Shown here: positions 17,604 to 27,424 of the stretch, piece by piece
Layout: each line of letters starts with the position of its first letter
Position numbering within the stretch: position 1 is the first letter of the stretch
Assembly (NCBI GenBank): GCA_963705385.1
Contig: OY970075.1
Location: 868,001-932,000, forward strand
DNA: 64,000 nt
Source of the DNA: MFD02979-c5 sp963705385
GTDB taxonomy: Bacteria; Bacteroidota; Bacteroidia; Cytophagales; Amoebophilaceae
Direction of reading: 5' to 3'
The notes under the pieces: generated by a model
The model's database searches: none
Seen by the model: only the letters and a program-made list of their open reading frames with translations
Told to the model about the DNA's origin: nothing
Position numbers and translations under genes: made by a program

Positions 17604-18998
17604 TCAGTCAGCTTGCTCACTAACAGCTTCATCATCGCCCAGATGGTAACAGGTAGTTTCCTCTTCAGGCAAAGAAGGTATTGGCTGAAGCTGTACATTT
17701 TTTCGCAAATAGGCCGGTACTTCTAGCCACTCTTTAATTTTTTCTTCACTTAAAGTTGTTTCTTTTTTCTTCTGTGCTTCTACAGACTCCTGAGCCCACT
17801 GATGTAAATACTGTTTTTTGTGCTCTAAGTCATGCATAGCAGCCACTTCTTGTTCCTCAATTTTTTTTCTCTTTCCTGTCCGTGTCACTGTAGCATTGCG
17901 GGAAGTCCTAGCAGGTTGGCCATTTTCTGGTTGTTGCTGGTCTGCAATTTCAAAGAGATAACCCTGTTGAACGCTTGAGGGGCTAGTGAATGCTGCTGAT
18001 GTGGGTACCTCTCTTGTATAGCCTTTTTCCTCAAAGCCTGTAGCGATGACCGTTACCCTGAGGCTTTCTTTAAGTTGAGACTCAGAGCCATGTCCAAAGA
18101 TCATCTCTGCATCAACCCCGATCTGTTCTTGGATGTAGTCTGTAATGATGGTGAGCTCATCCATCTGGAGTTCTGCTTCCTGGCCCGAAACAATAGAAAG
18201 CAAGATCTTTTTAGCACCGTGTATATCCTTGTAATCTAATAGGGGTGAAGCTAAAGCTGCTTCAGCAGCCTTCAGGGCTCTCTCTTCTCCTTCTGCCTGG
18301 CCTGATCCCATCACGGCTGCGCCTGCATTTTTCATGACAGTCTTGACATCTTCAAAGTCTACATTCACATAGCCAGGAACAGTGATAATCTCTGCAATGC
18401 TTTTAGCAGCAGTAGTTAATACGCTATCAGCTTGGGCAAAGGCATTGCCAATAGACAGGTTGCCAAATATTGCTCTCAAGCGGTCATTGAGGATCACCAG
18501 TACGGTGTCGCAGTGTTGTCGCAGCTCTTTGATGCCTTCCTGAGCTTGCTGGAGCTTTTTTTTCCCCTCAAAAGAAAAGGGAAGTGTAACAATACCTACG
18601 GTCAGAATGCCTAACTTTCTAGAGATGCTTGCAATCACTGGTGCTGCTCCCGTGCCTGTACCACCCCCCATACCCGCAGTAATAAAGACCATTTTGGTCC
18701 CGTCATTCAGTAAGGCTTTAATGTCAGCTTTACTCTCAATGGCGGCATTTTTACCTACTTCAGGGTTAGCCCCAGCCCCTAGTCCTAAGGTAAGGTCAAT
18801 TCCAATCTGGAGCTTGTTCTGTATAGGACTGCTTGTCAAAGCTTGTGCATCGGTATTACAAACCACAAACGCCACATCTTTGATCCCACGTTTGTACATA
18901 TTGTTCACAGCATTGCCACCACCACCACCTACCCCAATTACTTTGATAATCGAATTGTGGTGCCTTGGCAGGTCAAATCTATAGGCGCCTTTTTCCAT
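17604..18998 (-). CDS. ftsZ: Cell division GTPase FtsZ
   Basis: A 464-residue tubulin homologue forming the division ring. Nucleotide-binding GVGGGGGNAVNNM near 22-34 and the tubulin signature GGGTGTGAAPVIA near 115 are intact, as is the T7 region (NVDFEDVKTVMKNAG). The long C-terminal linker holds charged coiled-coil-like segments. The conserved FtsA/ZipA-binding peptide VPAYLRK appears near residue 432 but is followed by about 27 extra residues, whereas it usually ends the protein. It is the last gene of ftsQ-ftsA-ftsZ, separated from ftsA by 367 bases. Confidence 0.96.
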   Translation of the reverse strand: MEKGAYRFDLPRHHNSIIKVIGVGGGGGNAVNNMYKRGIKDVAFVVCNTDAQALTSSPIQNKLQIGIDLTLGLGAGANPEVGKNAAIESKADIKALLNDGTKMVFITAGMGGGTGTGAAPVIASISRKLGILTVGIVTLPFSFEGKKKLQQAQEGIKELRQHCDTVLVILNDRLRAIFGNLSIGNAFAQADSVLTTAAKSIAEIITVPGYVNVDFEDVKTVMKNAGAAVMGSGQAEGEERALKAAEAALASPLLDYKDIHGAKKILLSIVSGQEAELQMDELTIITDYIQEQIGVDAEMIFGHGSESQLKESLRVTVIATGFEEKGYTREVPTSAAFTSPSSVQQGYLFEIADQQQPENGQPARTSRNATVTRTGKRKKIEEQEVAAMHDLEHKKQYLHQWAQESVEAQKKKETTLSEEKIKEWLEVPAYLRKNVQLQPIPSLPEEETTCYHLGDDEAVSEQAD

Positions 18999-19365
18999 AA
19001 CTCATAACAGCTATTATCGTAAAATTATTTCACCCTACTCAGCGGTGTTTTTTGTAGTCCATTGCAAGCGAGAAAATTTTTAAAGTTTTAGGGAGTAGTT
19101 TACACTTTTTTGCATACAAAGAAAATCACGCATAATTTACAACAAGGCTCAAACAGACAACCAAGCTTAGCTTCAAAAACATTATGAGAGCTGTAGCAAC
19201 TCTCAAAAAATATGCATTTCAAGCTATAAGAGGAGATTAAATACTTTATTTTACGAAGGTCTCATTGAAGGATCAGTTATACAACACAGATTACAGTGTA
19301 AGCATCCAATGGCTTATTTTTAAGGGAATATAGCTTAACGCTAGCTTCTAGTTACTAACCCATAA
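18999..19365. other. 367-base gap between ftsA and ftsZ
   Basis: Unusually long for these neighbours. It holds one copy of a dispersed repeat (19191-19272, listed separately). No open frame of note. ftsZ presumably has its own promoter here, but I find no full TTTG/TAnnTTTG pair. Confidence 0.5.
19191..19272. repeat. Dispersed repeat copy 1
   Basis: Resembles the stretch at 49550-49630: both share a GCAA..CTCAAAAAATAT core, then ATTTC(C)AAGCT(A/G)TAA, an AT-rich middle and a GGTCTCA end. Similarity is patchy but runs for about 80 bases. It may be the end of a lost insertion element or a small non-autonomous element. Confidence 0.5.
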
Positions 19366-20667
19366 CTATCCATCATAATCATCGATTAACAGTCCTTTGG
19401 TTTTATTCAAAATCCTTCGGAAGAAGTCTGGGTTTTGCTTTGCTTTTTTACTGTTTGGTTTGAAGGACTTGCTGCTAGCCCCTTTAGAGTTTCTATAGTA
19501 TTCCTCTCGGTAATCTAAGGCCCTAAATCCTATGAGCACTAAGCCAACGCTAGTGGCATATATAGGACTCTTAAATTCATCGATTCTACCCTTGCCTAGG
19601 TGTTCGTTGGGGTAGCCGTCTCTTGTATCCAAGCCAATTACATATTCAAATAACTCCTTGACATGTTGAAGCTGTGCTCCACCACCAGTGATCACAATGC
19701 CCCCTGCAAGCTTGTTTTGGAACCCTGATACAATAATTTCTGTATGAACAAGTTCAATAATTTCTTCCATCCTTGCCTCGATGATGCAAGCTAAATTGCG
19801 TACGGAGACTTCTTTGGGCTGGCGGTCTCTAAGCCCTGGAATAGTAATGATTTCGTTAGCACCTGTTTCTTCAGTAATGGCCTTGCCAAACTTAGTTTTT
19901 AATAACTCTGCTTGGTACTCCATGACCATACAGCCCTGCTTGATGTCTGCGGTGATTGTGTTGCCTCCAAAAGGCAGTACAGCAGTGTGGCGTATAATCG
20001 AATCATGAAAAATAGCGATATCTACCGTGCCACCACCTATGTCTACCAGGCATACCCCTGCTTCTTTTTCTTCATTACTTAGCACAGCAAGGCTAGAGGC
20101 AAGCGGCTCTAGGACAAGCATTTCTATTTCTAAGCCAGCTCTTCTTACACATTTGTACAGATTGTTGATAGCACTGGTTTTAGCAGTGATGATGTGAAAA
20201 TCTGCCTCGAGCTTCACCCCTGACATGCCCACTGGATCTTTGATACCTCCTTCATAATCGACCGTATAGTTCTGAGGCGTTACATGAATAATTTCGCTTC
20301 CTGGTGGGGTCACAATCCTGTACATGTCATTGGTAAGCTTGGCTACATCTTCTACGGTAATTTCTTCATTGACTGCCTCACGGGTAATACTGCCTCGGTG
20401 AATTGTGCTTTTGATATGGCGACCAGCAATACCTACATTGACCACATTGATATCAATGTTAGCGCTGTCTTCTGCCTCTTGAATAGCTTTTTCAATAGCA
20501 ATAACTGTCTTATCAATGTTGGTTACTATTCCTCTTACAACACCATCTGACACTGCCTTGCCCATGCCTAATACCTCAAGCTTGTCGTGTTCATTTTTTC
20601 TTCCTACAAGCGCACAGATTTTAGTGGTACCTATGTCAAGCCCTACGGTAATTTTTTCCTTTTCCAT
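19366..20667 (-). CDS. ftsA: Cell division protein FtsA
   Basis: A 433-residue actin-fold protein that anchors FtsZ to the membrane. Phosphate-1 motif GLDIGTTKICALVG near 9-22; the inserted 1C domain follows; phosphate-2 is LVDIGGGTVDIAIF; adenosine motif GIVITGGGAQL. The C-terminal end has a basic, amphipathic FFRRILNKTKGL that should act as the membrane-targeting helix. Only 3 bases separate it from the ftsQ stop, so the two are cotranscribed and probably translationally coupled. No defects are seen. Confidence 0.95.
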   Translation of the reverse strand: MEKEKITVGLDIGTTKICALVGRKNEHDKLEVLGMGKAVSDGVVRGIVTNIDKTVIAIEKAIQEAEDSANIDINVVNVGIAGRHIKSTIHRGSITREAVNEEITVEDVAKLTNDMYRIVTPPGSEIIHVTPQNYTVDYEGGIKDPVGMSGVKLEADFHIITAKTSAINNLYKCVRRAGLEIEMLVLEPLASSLAVLSNEEKEAGVCLVDIGGGTVDIAIFHDSIIRHTAVLPFGGNTITADIKQGCMVMEYQAELLKTKFGKAITEETGANEIITIPGLRDRQPKEVSVRNLACIIEARMEEIIELVHTEIIVSGFQNKLAGGIVITGGGAQLQHVKELFEYVIGLDTRDGYPNEHLGKGRIDEFKSPIYATSVGLVLIGFRALDYREEYYRNSKGASSKSFKPNSKKAKQNPDFFRRILNKTKGLLIDDYDG

Positions 20668-20670
20668 GCT

Positions 20671-21432
20671 TCATTCACAGAGTATTTGGTTAGCAAATTC
20701 AAGGTTGACACGCCCATAGGTGTTCCATCCTTTGTAAGGGATAATTTTTTTGTAAAAAAGCTGCAGCTTTGTGAACTTTTTTTCTATCGATTCAGGCTTG
20801 CCAAGCTCCACACGCTGTTTGCTTATCTGCGTGTGCATGGTGATCTTTCCTTGTTGATCAATACACATATGCACAATTTGAGAACGCCAAAGTGGCTCAC
20901 GATCGATATAGGTCAATAAATCCAATAATGCCCTACCATAAATACTTTCTTGAAGGTTACGGCTGACCCCACTCAGTCTCTCTATTTCTATAAGGAGTAC
21001 TCTTGCTGTGTAATGGTCTGATAAAGGTAATATTACACCTTCTTCATCAATATACTGACTTGGCTGGTGTGCATAAAGCATCCTAGCAATGGCTCTTCTG
21101 GGAGTAACCGCTATTTTTAAGCTTCCCTTCCAGCTTTTGTAGGCGATCGCTCTGCGAACAAAATTATTACACTTGATAGTATTTTCAATCTGCCGGGTAA
21201 CTAATGCTTGCAGAGGCTTACCAACGATGGGAATGCAATTATTGGCAGTAAGCTGCTTGAGTAACTCCTCCTTTTCAACAAACTGCTGTGCTGCATTGCC
21301 AATAATCGCTATGTCAATGGCCTGACAGGTCCTACCAACTTGCCTTGCTTCGGCAAACACAATAGCAGCTACCAGCAATGCACAGCTTAGTAAGAGCCCT
21401 ATTCCCTTAATAACTTGCCGAATCTTAAACAT
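20671..21432 (-). CDS. ftsQ: Cell division protein FtsQ
   Basis: A 253-residue divisome protein with a single membrane helix at about 9-27 (IGLLLSCALLVAAIVFAEA) and a periplasmic POTRA-like and beta domain. FtsQ sequences are poorly conserved; the identity leans on place (directly before ftsA), size and topology. murC and murG, which usually precede ftsQ, are not here: the next gene upstream is the antiporter. Confidence 0.85.
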   Translation of the reverse strand: MFKIRQVIKGIGLLLSCALLVAAIVFAEARQVGRTCQAIDIAIIGNAAQQFVEKEELLKQLTANNCIPIVGKPLQALVTRQIENTIKCNNFVRRAIAYKSWKGSLKIAVTPRRAIARMLYAHQPSQYIDEEGVILPLSDHYTARVLLIEIERLSGVSRNLQESIYGRALLDLLTYIDREPLWRSQIVHMCIDQQGKITMHTQISKQRVELGKPESIEKKFTKLQLFYKKIIPYKGWNTYGRVNLEFANQILCE

Positions 21433-21525
21433 TTGCTCAAGCTAGGTAAAACCTGGAGTCTTACCCTACAAATGTAAGCACTGCGCTAGAATCCGTACAA
21501 CGTAGCTAACCACACTGAGGCTGTT

Positions 21526-23067
21526 CTATACAAAGGCAAAAAACAACAGCCAGATCATAACCAGGACAGGCAGTAGCAAAGGGATAGAGAACCAAAGGAT
21601 ATAACCAAAAAAAGAGGGCATTCGGATACCTAGCTGCTCAGCAATGGCTTTAACCATAAAGTTAGGACCGTTGCCAATGTAAGTCATGGCACCAAAGAAT
21701 ACAGAAGCAATAGAGATAGCTTTGAGCTGCAGTACAGAGTTGTCAAAAATACCTCCAGCGGCAAATGCCTTGACATCTTGCAGTTCAAGAATGTCAGCCC
21801 CATGAGCAGCCATGCTAGCTGCACTAAAGTTGAGGTAAGTAGGGGCATTGTCTAAAATAGAGGAGAAAATACCAGCTCCCCAGTAAAGGGTGTTGTGCGT
21901 GATGATTGCGTGTCCAACTTCAGATTTAGCAAAGGCACTAATCAGTTCTAGGGCAGGGATCATGGTGCCGAATATGCCCAAAAAGATCAACACGACCTCT
22001 TTGAGTGGTGCTAAACTAAACTGATTTTCTTGTAATGCATGCGGGTCTGCATAGTGGTAAGAGAGCCAGGCTATGCTCAGCAAGATAAGCTCCCTTAAGA
22101 AAGAAAAGATGTGATGGCCGTAATGGATGGCAGGTACCCACCCAAAGACGTTGGGATCTATAAATACAGCCCCAATAATGATGGCTAGCCAAATAAAGTT
22201 ACGCTTACCCACCAGGCATATATTAGGCTTTGTTGGGTCTGTAGAAAATACTTCTGTGCTGCTTGTGTTGTTGCTATCTAGCCAATAAAAGAAAGCCCCT
22301 AGTAGCAGCAGTGCTACCAGCCAGGGCAGTAGATTGTGGTGCAATGTCCAGAAAAAAGGTACTCCACTTAAAAAGCCTAAAAAGAGCGGTGGATCACCAA
22401 TAGGTGTGAGGGCGCCCCCTATGTTACTGACCATAAAGATGAAGAACACAATATGGTATGGCCTGATCCGGCCTTGGTTAAGTCTTATGTAGGGCCTAAT
22501 AAGCAGCATAGAAGCACCAGTAGTACCAATTAAGTTGGCTATCAGAGCACCGGTGAATAACAACCCTAGGTTTGTCAGGGTTGTAACCCTTTTATTGACT
22601 TTTATCAGAATACCGCCAGAAGCTATGTACAAGGAGGCAATCAATGCAATGAACTGAATATATTCCACAAGGGCTTCTACAGGCTTTACAAAGTCATGTA
22701 GCGCTAAAAGGTAATAAGCAATCACAAACGTTGCCAACAGTATGGCTACTTTGGGGTAGTGCTTGTGCCAGAACTGCTCATACAGTAGGGGACCTGTAGC
22801 AATCATCAGCAAAAGAAAGACAAAGGGAATAGCCAGCCAGCCAGGAGGCAAGTCATGGGCAACTTCCCCATAATTACCTGCATGTGCTTCAGCAGTTTCG
22901 AGCTTTGCTGCTTTTTCAGGAAGATCTAGCTGTTGCTCATAGGTTGTGTTTCCTATTTGCGTGGAAGATGCTGCTTTTGCCATGGGGCCAGGCAACGACC
23001 AAAACATGACTAAGGCAGCCCAAAGGGCCAACTTAGATTGGCAGTGCAACAATATAGGGTACCTCAT
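21526..23067 (-). CDS. nhaD: Na+/H+ antiporter, NhaD/CitM-like
   Basis: A 513-residue membrane protein of the ion transporter superfamily. A signal-like helix (about 12-32) is followed by a hydrophilic stretch and about 11 further membrane helices. Typical motifs are NLIGTTGASMLLIRP, NIGGALTPIGDPPLFLG and SSILDNAPTYLNF (paired Thr/Asp/Asn residues in the transport core). By family knowledge NhaD expels Na+ in exchange for protons, mainly at alkaline pH. It is a single-gene unit upstream of ftsQ, 93 bases away. A Na+ gradient would also serve the symporter-like fusion protein at 53.5 kb, but that link is inference. Confidence 0.85.
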   Translation of the reverse strand: MRYPILLHCQSKLALWAALVMFWSLPGPMAKAASSTQIGNTTYEQQLDLPEKAAKLETAEAHAGNYGEVAHDLPPGWLAIPFVFLLLMIATGPLLYEQFWHKHYPKVAILLATFVIAYYLLALHDFVKPVEALVEYIQFIALIASLYIASGGILIKVNKRVTTLTNLGLLFTGALIANLIGTTGASMLLIRPYIRLNQGRIRPYHIVFFIFMVSNIGGALTPIGDPPLFLGFLSGVPFFWTLHHNLLPWLVALLLLGAFFYWLDSNNTSSTEVFSTDPTKPNICLVGKRNFIWLAIIIGAVFIDPNVFGWVPAIHYGHHIFSFLRELILLSIAWLSYHYADPHALQENQFSLAPLKEVVLIFLGIFGTMIPALELISAFAKSEVGHAIITHNTLYWGAGIFSSILDNAPTYLNFSAASMAAHGADILELQDVKAFAAGGIFDNSVLQLKAISIASVFFGAMTYIGNGPNFMVKAIAEQLGIRMPSFFGYILWFSIPLLLPVLVMIWLLFFAFV

Positions 23068-23186
23068 CTAAACGGTTTATCTCGAAGGACTAATATACTA
23101 TACAAGTTTCATTTGCATGAAGGCTTCTAAAAACTTTTTAGCTGTTCCTTACTTGTCAACAGAGGATAGCGCTTATGCCTTATCAC

Positions 23187-23207
23187 GCAAGTGTTTTTCA
23201 CTTGTGC
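23187..23207. repeat. Hairpin, one of an inverted pair
   Basis: GCAAGTG-TTTTT-CACTTGTGC forms a stem upstream of the antiporter gene. Its reverse complement resembles the hairpin at 23322-23344 (GCACAAGTG-TAAAA-CATTTGTAC), so the pair brackets about 115 bases. Function unknown. Confidence 0.45.
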
Positions 23208-23321
23208 GGCTTTAGGAATACTTTTACTCAAGTGCAAGGAGCTAAGTTAAGACTACTAAGTCCTATATATACAAGAGACATCAATTGATCGTAGCGTTGC
23301 TATTTGAGTTCGGCGCACAAG

Positions 23322-23344
23322 GCACAAGTGTAAAACATTTGTAC
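23322..23344. repeat. Hairpin, second of the inverted pair
   Basis: ACAAGTG-TAAAA-CATTTGT stem just before the ATG of the small unknown gene; it could lie in its leader and affect translation. Confidence 0.4.
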
Positions 23345-23358
23345 CATAAATAGAGGCA

Positions 23359-23739
23359 ATGGAGCACGAACTTGGAGCAACCTCTTTCAAAGCTTTCTTA
23401 AGCCAGGTCAATCAACCAGATAAACAAACCCTTACCGAAGCAGATCTGTTTTGCTTTATGTGGGAAATGGGTGCTACCACTTCCATGAAAGCAGCTTTAA
23501 AAAAAGAAGAAAACTTGTTTTTTGTAGATGCTACTAAGACTATGGACGGGACTAATAATCGACCTACTACCCTAACAATCCTAGAAGCGTGGTATGAAGA
23601 CTACCAGCCTGAGCCAGGAAGCTACCATGCTAACGTAGAGCAACCTCATGGTTTGAGGATAGGAAAAACGCTTCGTTTATTTTTAGAAAAGAAAAGTAGA
23701 GTCTTTGGTAATAGCAGCAAGCAATTCTCAATCATCTAG
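23359..23739 (+). CDS. Unknown 126-residue protein
   Basis: I do not recognise it. The protein is soluble, with no signal or membrane segment. It contains FVDATKTMDGTNNRP, an aromatic/acidic LEAWYEDYQPEPGSY, and a basic end (LEKKSRVFGNSSKQ). An AGAGG stretch lies five bases before the ATG, and composition resembles the neighbours, so it is probably real. It stands alone between the antiporter and folD. It could be a truncated larger protein. Confidence 0.5.
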   Translation: MEHELGATSFKAFLSQVNQPDKQTLTEADLFCFMWEMGATTSMKAALKKEENLFFVDATKTMDGTNNRPTTLTILEAWYEDYQPEPGSYHANVEQPHGLRIGKTLRLFLEKKSRVFGNSSKQFSII

Positions 23740-23889
23740 AACAGCCCTAAGGCTAGTGAGGGGCTGCTACTTGCTATTTATAAAGAGGAGCTTGCTAGAG
23801 CGTTCTACACAGAACTTTCTATGAAGCGCTTCATGAAAACGCAGCATGCCAAGAGCGCTGCGCCCATGCAAGTAGCCTGTAGGGGGGTG

Positions 23890-24789
23890 CTACAAGAGCT
23901 TATCTTGCCTTGCAGTATAGACCCTTTTCTGGGCTGCGCGCAGCGTGTTCAGGAGTAAGGCAGCAATGGTCACAGGCCCCACTCCTCCGGGCACAGGAGT
24001 AATATAACCGCACCGTGGTGCTACATTGGCAAAGTCTACATCACCCTGAAGGCGATAACCCGCCTTTTGGGTTGAATCAGGCACACGTGTAATGCCTACA
24101 TCAATCACCACTGCCCCTTTTTGGACCATATGGGCTGTAATGAGCTTGGGCTGCCCTACGGCAACCACTAAGATATCTGCTTGGCAGGTTAGCTTGCTAA
24201 GCTGTTGGGTGTGGCTGTGGCAAAGGGTTACGGTAGCATTGCCTGGATACCCATCACGACTCATCAAAATACTGAGCGGTGCGCCTACGGTAGGGCTTCT
24301 GCCCACAATCACACAGTGCTTGCCGTGGGTTTCAATCTGGTAATGTGCTAGTAGGATTAAAATGCCTAATGGCGTAGCAGGTATGTGGGTGGGTAGGTTG
24401 CGGGCCATCCTGCCATAGTTAAAGGCGTGGAACCCATCTACATCTTTTTCAGGTTGAATACGGTTGATAATGTTTGGTACGCTGATGTGCTGAGGCAAAG
24501 GAAGCTGTACAATGAGTCCATCAATTTGGGAATCGTCATTTACCTGATCAATTAGTCGTAGTAATGCTGCTTCCTGGATATCCTTGTGCTGGATTAAGGT
24601 AGTCTGAAAATCTATTGTTTGGCATGCCTTGCGCTTGGCCTTGACATAGGTGTGACTGGCTGGATCTTCCCCTATCAGCATTATCGCCAAATGGGGCGCT
24701 CGACCTCCGCGTGCTTGGATCGCTTGCACCTGCTGTATGAGTTGATGCTGGATAACCTGTGCCACTGCTTTTCCGTCCAGAAGAACCAT
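23890..24789 (-). CDS. folD: FolD, methylene-THF dehydrogenase/cyclohydrolase
   Basis: A 299-residue bifunctional enzyme that converts 5,10-methylene-THF to 10-formyl-THF, feeding purine and formyl-Met synthesis. Motifs: catalytic Lys in HTYVKAKRKAC, GLIVQLPLPQH, PEKDVDGFHAFN, VIVGRSPTVGAPLSILM (NADP site) and PVPGGVGPVTIAALL. The frame is open from 24906, but MVLLDGKAVAQ at 24789 is the family-like start, so the shorter form is chosen. It follows lepA on the same strand. Confidence 0.94.
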   Translation of the reverse strand: MVLLDGKAVAQVIQHQLIQQVQAIQARGGRAPHLAIMLIGEDPASHTYVKAKRKACQTIDFQTTLIQHKDIQEAALLRLIDQVNDDSQIDGLIVQLPLPQHISVPNIINRIQPEKDVDGFHAFNYGRMARNLPTHIPATPLGILILLAHYQIETHGKHCVIVGRSPTVGAPLSILMSRDGYPGNATVTLCHSHTQQLSKLTCQADILVVAVGQPKLITAHMVQKGAVVIDVGITRVPDSTQKAGYRLQGDVDFANVAPRCGYITPVPGGVGPVTIAALLLNTLRAAQKRVYTARQDKLL

Positions 24790-24920
24790 TTTTAGTGATG
24801 CAATATCAGTGATGCGTGGTGCCCTTGGGTTAACCTGAGTGTCATTTTTGTCTGCAGATAGTATGGTTTTGGATAAAGCTCCCCTGTTAATGCATCCAGT
24901 GATCATTATTTAGACCTTGC

Positions 24921-26708
24921 TTAGTCTAACTTTAAAACTGCTAGAAACGCTTCTTGCGGTATCTCCACAGAACCTATTTGGCGCATACGCTTTTTACCTT
25001 TCTTTTGCTTTTCCAGTAGCTTCCTTTTTCTTGAAATGTCACCTCCATAACACTTGGCTATTACATTTTTTCGCAAGGCCTTAACTGTTTCCCGGGCAAT
25101 GACCTTGGTGCCAATTGCTGCTTGGATAGCAATTTCGAACATTTGACGAGGCAAGAGTTCCTTTAATTTTTCGCAGAGTTTCTTACCCCATTCATAGGCT
25201 TTGCTTCGGTGCACAATGGCAGAGAGCGCATCTACTTTTTCACCATTGAGCATAATGTCTAGCTTGACTAAGCTAGAGGGCGTAAAACCTATGAGCTCAT
25301 AGTCTAACGACGCATAACCCTTGGAAATACTCTTGAGCTTGTCAAAGAAGTCAAACACAACCTCAGCCAAAGGCAACTCAAAGGTAAGCTCTACACGGTC
25401 CGTAGTCAGGTACACCTGGTTGTTGAGTTTACCTCGTTTATCCATACACAGCTTCATGATACCTCCAATAAATTCAGGCTTAGTGATGATCCGAGCCTTG
25501 ATAAAGGGTTCTTGAATGTGGTCTATCGTGCTAGGATCAGGCATTTCAGAGGGAGCATTCACTTCTTTTGTACGGCCTTGCTTGTCGATGATGTGGAACT
25601 GTACAGAAGGGACCGTGGTAATCACGGTCATGTCAAACTCCCTTTCCAGCCGCTCCTGTACGATTTCCATGTGTAGCATGCCCAAGAAGCCACACCGGAA
25701 GCCAAAACCTAAGGCAGCAGAGGTTTCAGGCTCCCATACCAAGGCAGCATCATTGAGCTGCAATTTTTCCATGGATGTGCGCAGCTCTTCATATTCGTCT
25801 GTCTCTACGGGGTAGATGCCTGCAAACACCATAGGCTTTACCTCTTCAAAGCCTTTGACAGCCATGCTGCAAGGGTTGCTCATATGGGTGATGGTATCTC
25901 CTACTTTGACCTCCTTGGCGTCTTTGATACCAGAAATCAGGTAGCCTACGTTACCTGCACTGAGCGACATTTGGGGCATTTGGTGTAATTTGAGGATGCC
26001 AATCTCATCTACCCCATAAGCTTTGTCTGTTCCAAGGAATTTGACTTGATCACCCTTGCTAATAGTACCATTGAAAATTCTGAAGTAGATTTCTACTCCC
26101 CGAAAGGAATTGTACACAGAATCAAAAATCATGGCCTGCAAAGGAGCATCAGGTATCCCGCTAGGCGCAGGAATGCGTTCTACAATAGCTTGTAAGATAG
26201 CTTCAATGCCTATACCTTCTTTGGCACTGGCAGCAATGATAGTTTCGCGTTCACAGCCCAGTAAATCCACAATCTGGTCTTTGACTTCCTCAGGCATGGC
26301 GCCTGGTAGGTCTATTTTGTTGAGTACAGGAATAATTTCTAGGTTGTGTTCCAGGGCTAAATAGAGGTTAGCAATAGTCTGTGCTTCAATGCCTTGTGAA
26401 GCATCTACCACCAACAGGGCACCTTCACAGGCAGCAATAGACCGAGAAACTTCATAAGAAAAGTCAACATGGCCGGGCGTATCAATCAGATTGAGCACAT
26501 ACGCTTTGCCTGCAAAGGTGTAGTGCATCTGTATCGCATGGCTCTTGATAGTGATACCCCGTTCTCGCTCTAGGTCCATGTCATCTAGTAGCTGCGCTTG
26601 CTGCTCCCTGGCTAAAACGGTTTTTGTGGTCTCTAGCAGCCGATCAGCCAAGGTGCTCTTTCCATGGTCAATATGGGCGATGATGCAAAAGTTGCGTATT
26701 TTTTTCAT
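24921..26708 (-). CDS. lepA: Elongation factor 4 (LepA)
   Basis: A 595-residue translational GTPase that back-translocates or helps ribosome assembly. G1 AHIDHGKST, G3 DTPGH, G4 NKID are intact; then EF-G-like domains, and the LepA-specific C-terminal domain ends the protein (KKRMRQIGSVEIPQEAFL). Full family length. It is upstream of folD on the same strand (131 bases from the chosen folD start) and divergent from rplS. Confidence 0.97.
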   Translation of the reverse strand: MKKIRNFCIIAHIDHGKSTLADRLLETTKTVLAREQQAQLLDDMDLERERGITIKSHAIQMHYTFAGKAYVLNLIDTPGHVDFSYEVSRSIAACEGALLVVDASQGIEAQTIANLYLALEHNLEIIPVLNKIDLPGAMPEEVKDQIVDLLGCERETIIAASAKEGIGIEAILQAIVERIPAPSGIPDAPLQAMIFDSVYNSFRGVEIYFRIFNGTISKGDQVKFLGTDKAYGVDEIGILKLHQMPQMSLSAGNVGYLISGIKDAKEVKVGDTITHMSNPCSMAVKGFEEVKPMVFAGIYPVETDEYEELRTSMEKLQLNDAALVWEPETSAALGFGFRCGFLGMLHMEIVQERLEREFDMTVITTVPSVQFHIIDKQGRTKEVNAPSEMPDPSTIDHIQEPFIKARIITKPEFIGGIMKLCMDKRGKLNNQVYLTTDRVELTFELPLAEVVFDFFDKLKSISKGYASLDYELIGFTPSSLVKLDIMLNGEKVDALSAIVHRSKAYEWGKKLCEKLKELLPRQMFEIAIQAAIGTKVIARETVKALRKNVIAKCYGGDISRKRKLLEKQKKGKKRMRQIGSVEIPQEAFLAVLKLD

Positions 26709-26792
26709 GCTTGTAAAGAAGACCTAAAAATAAAAATATTTTAGGGAAGCCACCTAAGTCTGGTGCACAAAACATAACTTGAAAAATATTCT

Positions 26793-26800
26793 TATATTTG
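26793..26800 (+). promoter_or_regulatory. TAnnTTTG -7 element for rplS
   Basis: TATATTTG lies 24 bases before the rplS ATG, so transcription would start near 26806. A TTG occurs only 11 bases upstream of it, nearer than the usual 19-20. Confidence 0.45.
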
Positions 26801-26824
26801 CACTCCTTATAATACAACCCTAAC

Positions 26825-27181
26825 ATGAACAAGCAGATCAAATTGGTAGAAGCCAAACACAGCGAACGCAGGCAAGAATTCCCTGATTTCAAGGCCGGTG
26901 ACACTGTTAACATACACGTAAAAATCAAGGAAGGAAATAAGGAAAGGATCCAGCAGTTTCAAGGCACAGTCATCCAACGCAAGAATCTTAACACCAATGG
27001 CGAGACGTTTACAGTCAGGAAGGTCTCTAATGGCGTAGGGGTAGAGCGTATCTTTCCTCTTCTTTCTCCTAACATTGATAAACTAGAGTTAGTGCGCAAA
27101 GGTGCTGTTAGAAGAGCAAGGCTGTACTATCTACGTGGCAAGCAAGGCAAGGCAGCTAAGGTAAAAGAGAAACGTACGTAG
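26825..27181 (+). CDS. rplS: 50S ribosomal protein L19
   Basis: A 118-residue L19, located at the 30S-50S interface. It shows FKAGDTVNIHVKIKEGNKERIQ, the basic IQQFQGTVIQRKN, VERIFPLLSPNIDKLE and RRARLYYLRGKQGKAAKVKE. Length is normal. It is alone: trmD and rimM, often nearby, are absent; rimM lies at 51.3 kb beside murE. Confidence 0.97.
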   Translation: MNKQIKLVEAKHSERRQEFPDFKAGDTVNIHVKIKEGNKERIQQFQGTVIQRKNLNTNGETFTVRKVSNGVGVERIFPLLSPNIDKLELVRKGAVRRARLYYLRGKQGKAAKVKEKRT

Positions 27182-27294
27182 TCTATATGCATGCAGCGTA
27201 TTCTCCTTAGTGAAAAAGAGTGGTCTTCTCAATGGTTCACTCATCTTAAGCTACCCCAGTATATTTTCTCCAAAGCACTTTTTAAGACAAGGCT

Positions 27295-27322
27295 AAAAAA
27301 CTCCCCTCTTTTGCAAGAAGGG
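27295..27322 (-). terminator. Intrinsic terminator, minus strand
   Basis: On the minus strand: CCC(T)TCTT-GCAA-AAGAGGG stem, then AG and six Ts. It would end transcripts coming from the TPR locus about 580 bases past its last stop. Confidence 0.55.
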
Positions 27323-27424
27323 CCTTAGGGTGCAGTTGAAAAATTTAGCTCTCATAACACGTACATGCTTCTTGTACTAGATTAGTTGTGCCTGGAGAAC
27401 ACTGGGCAATCCTTTTCTAAGCGG

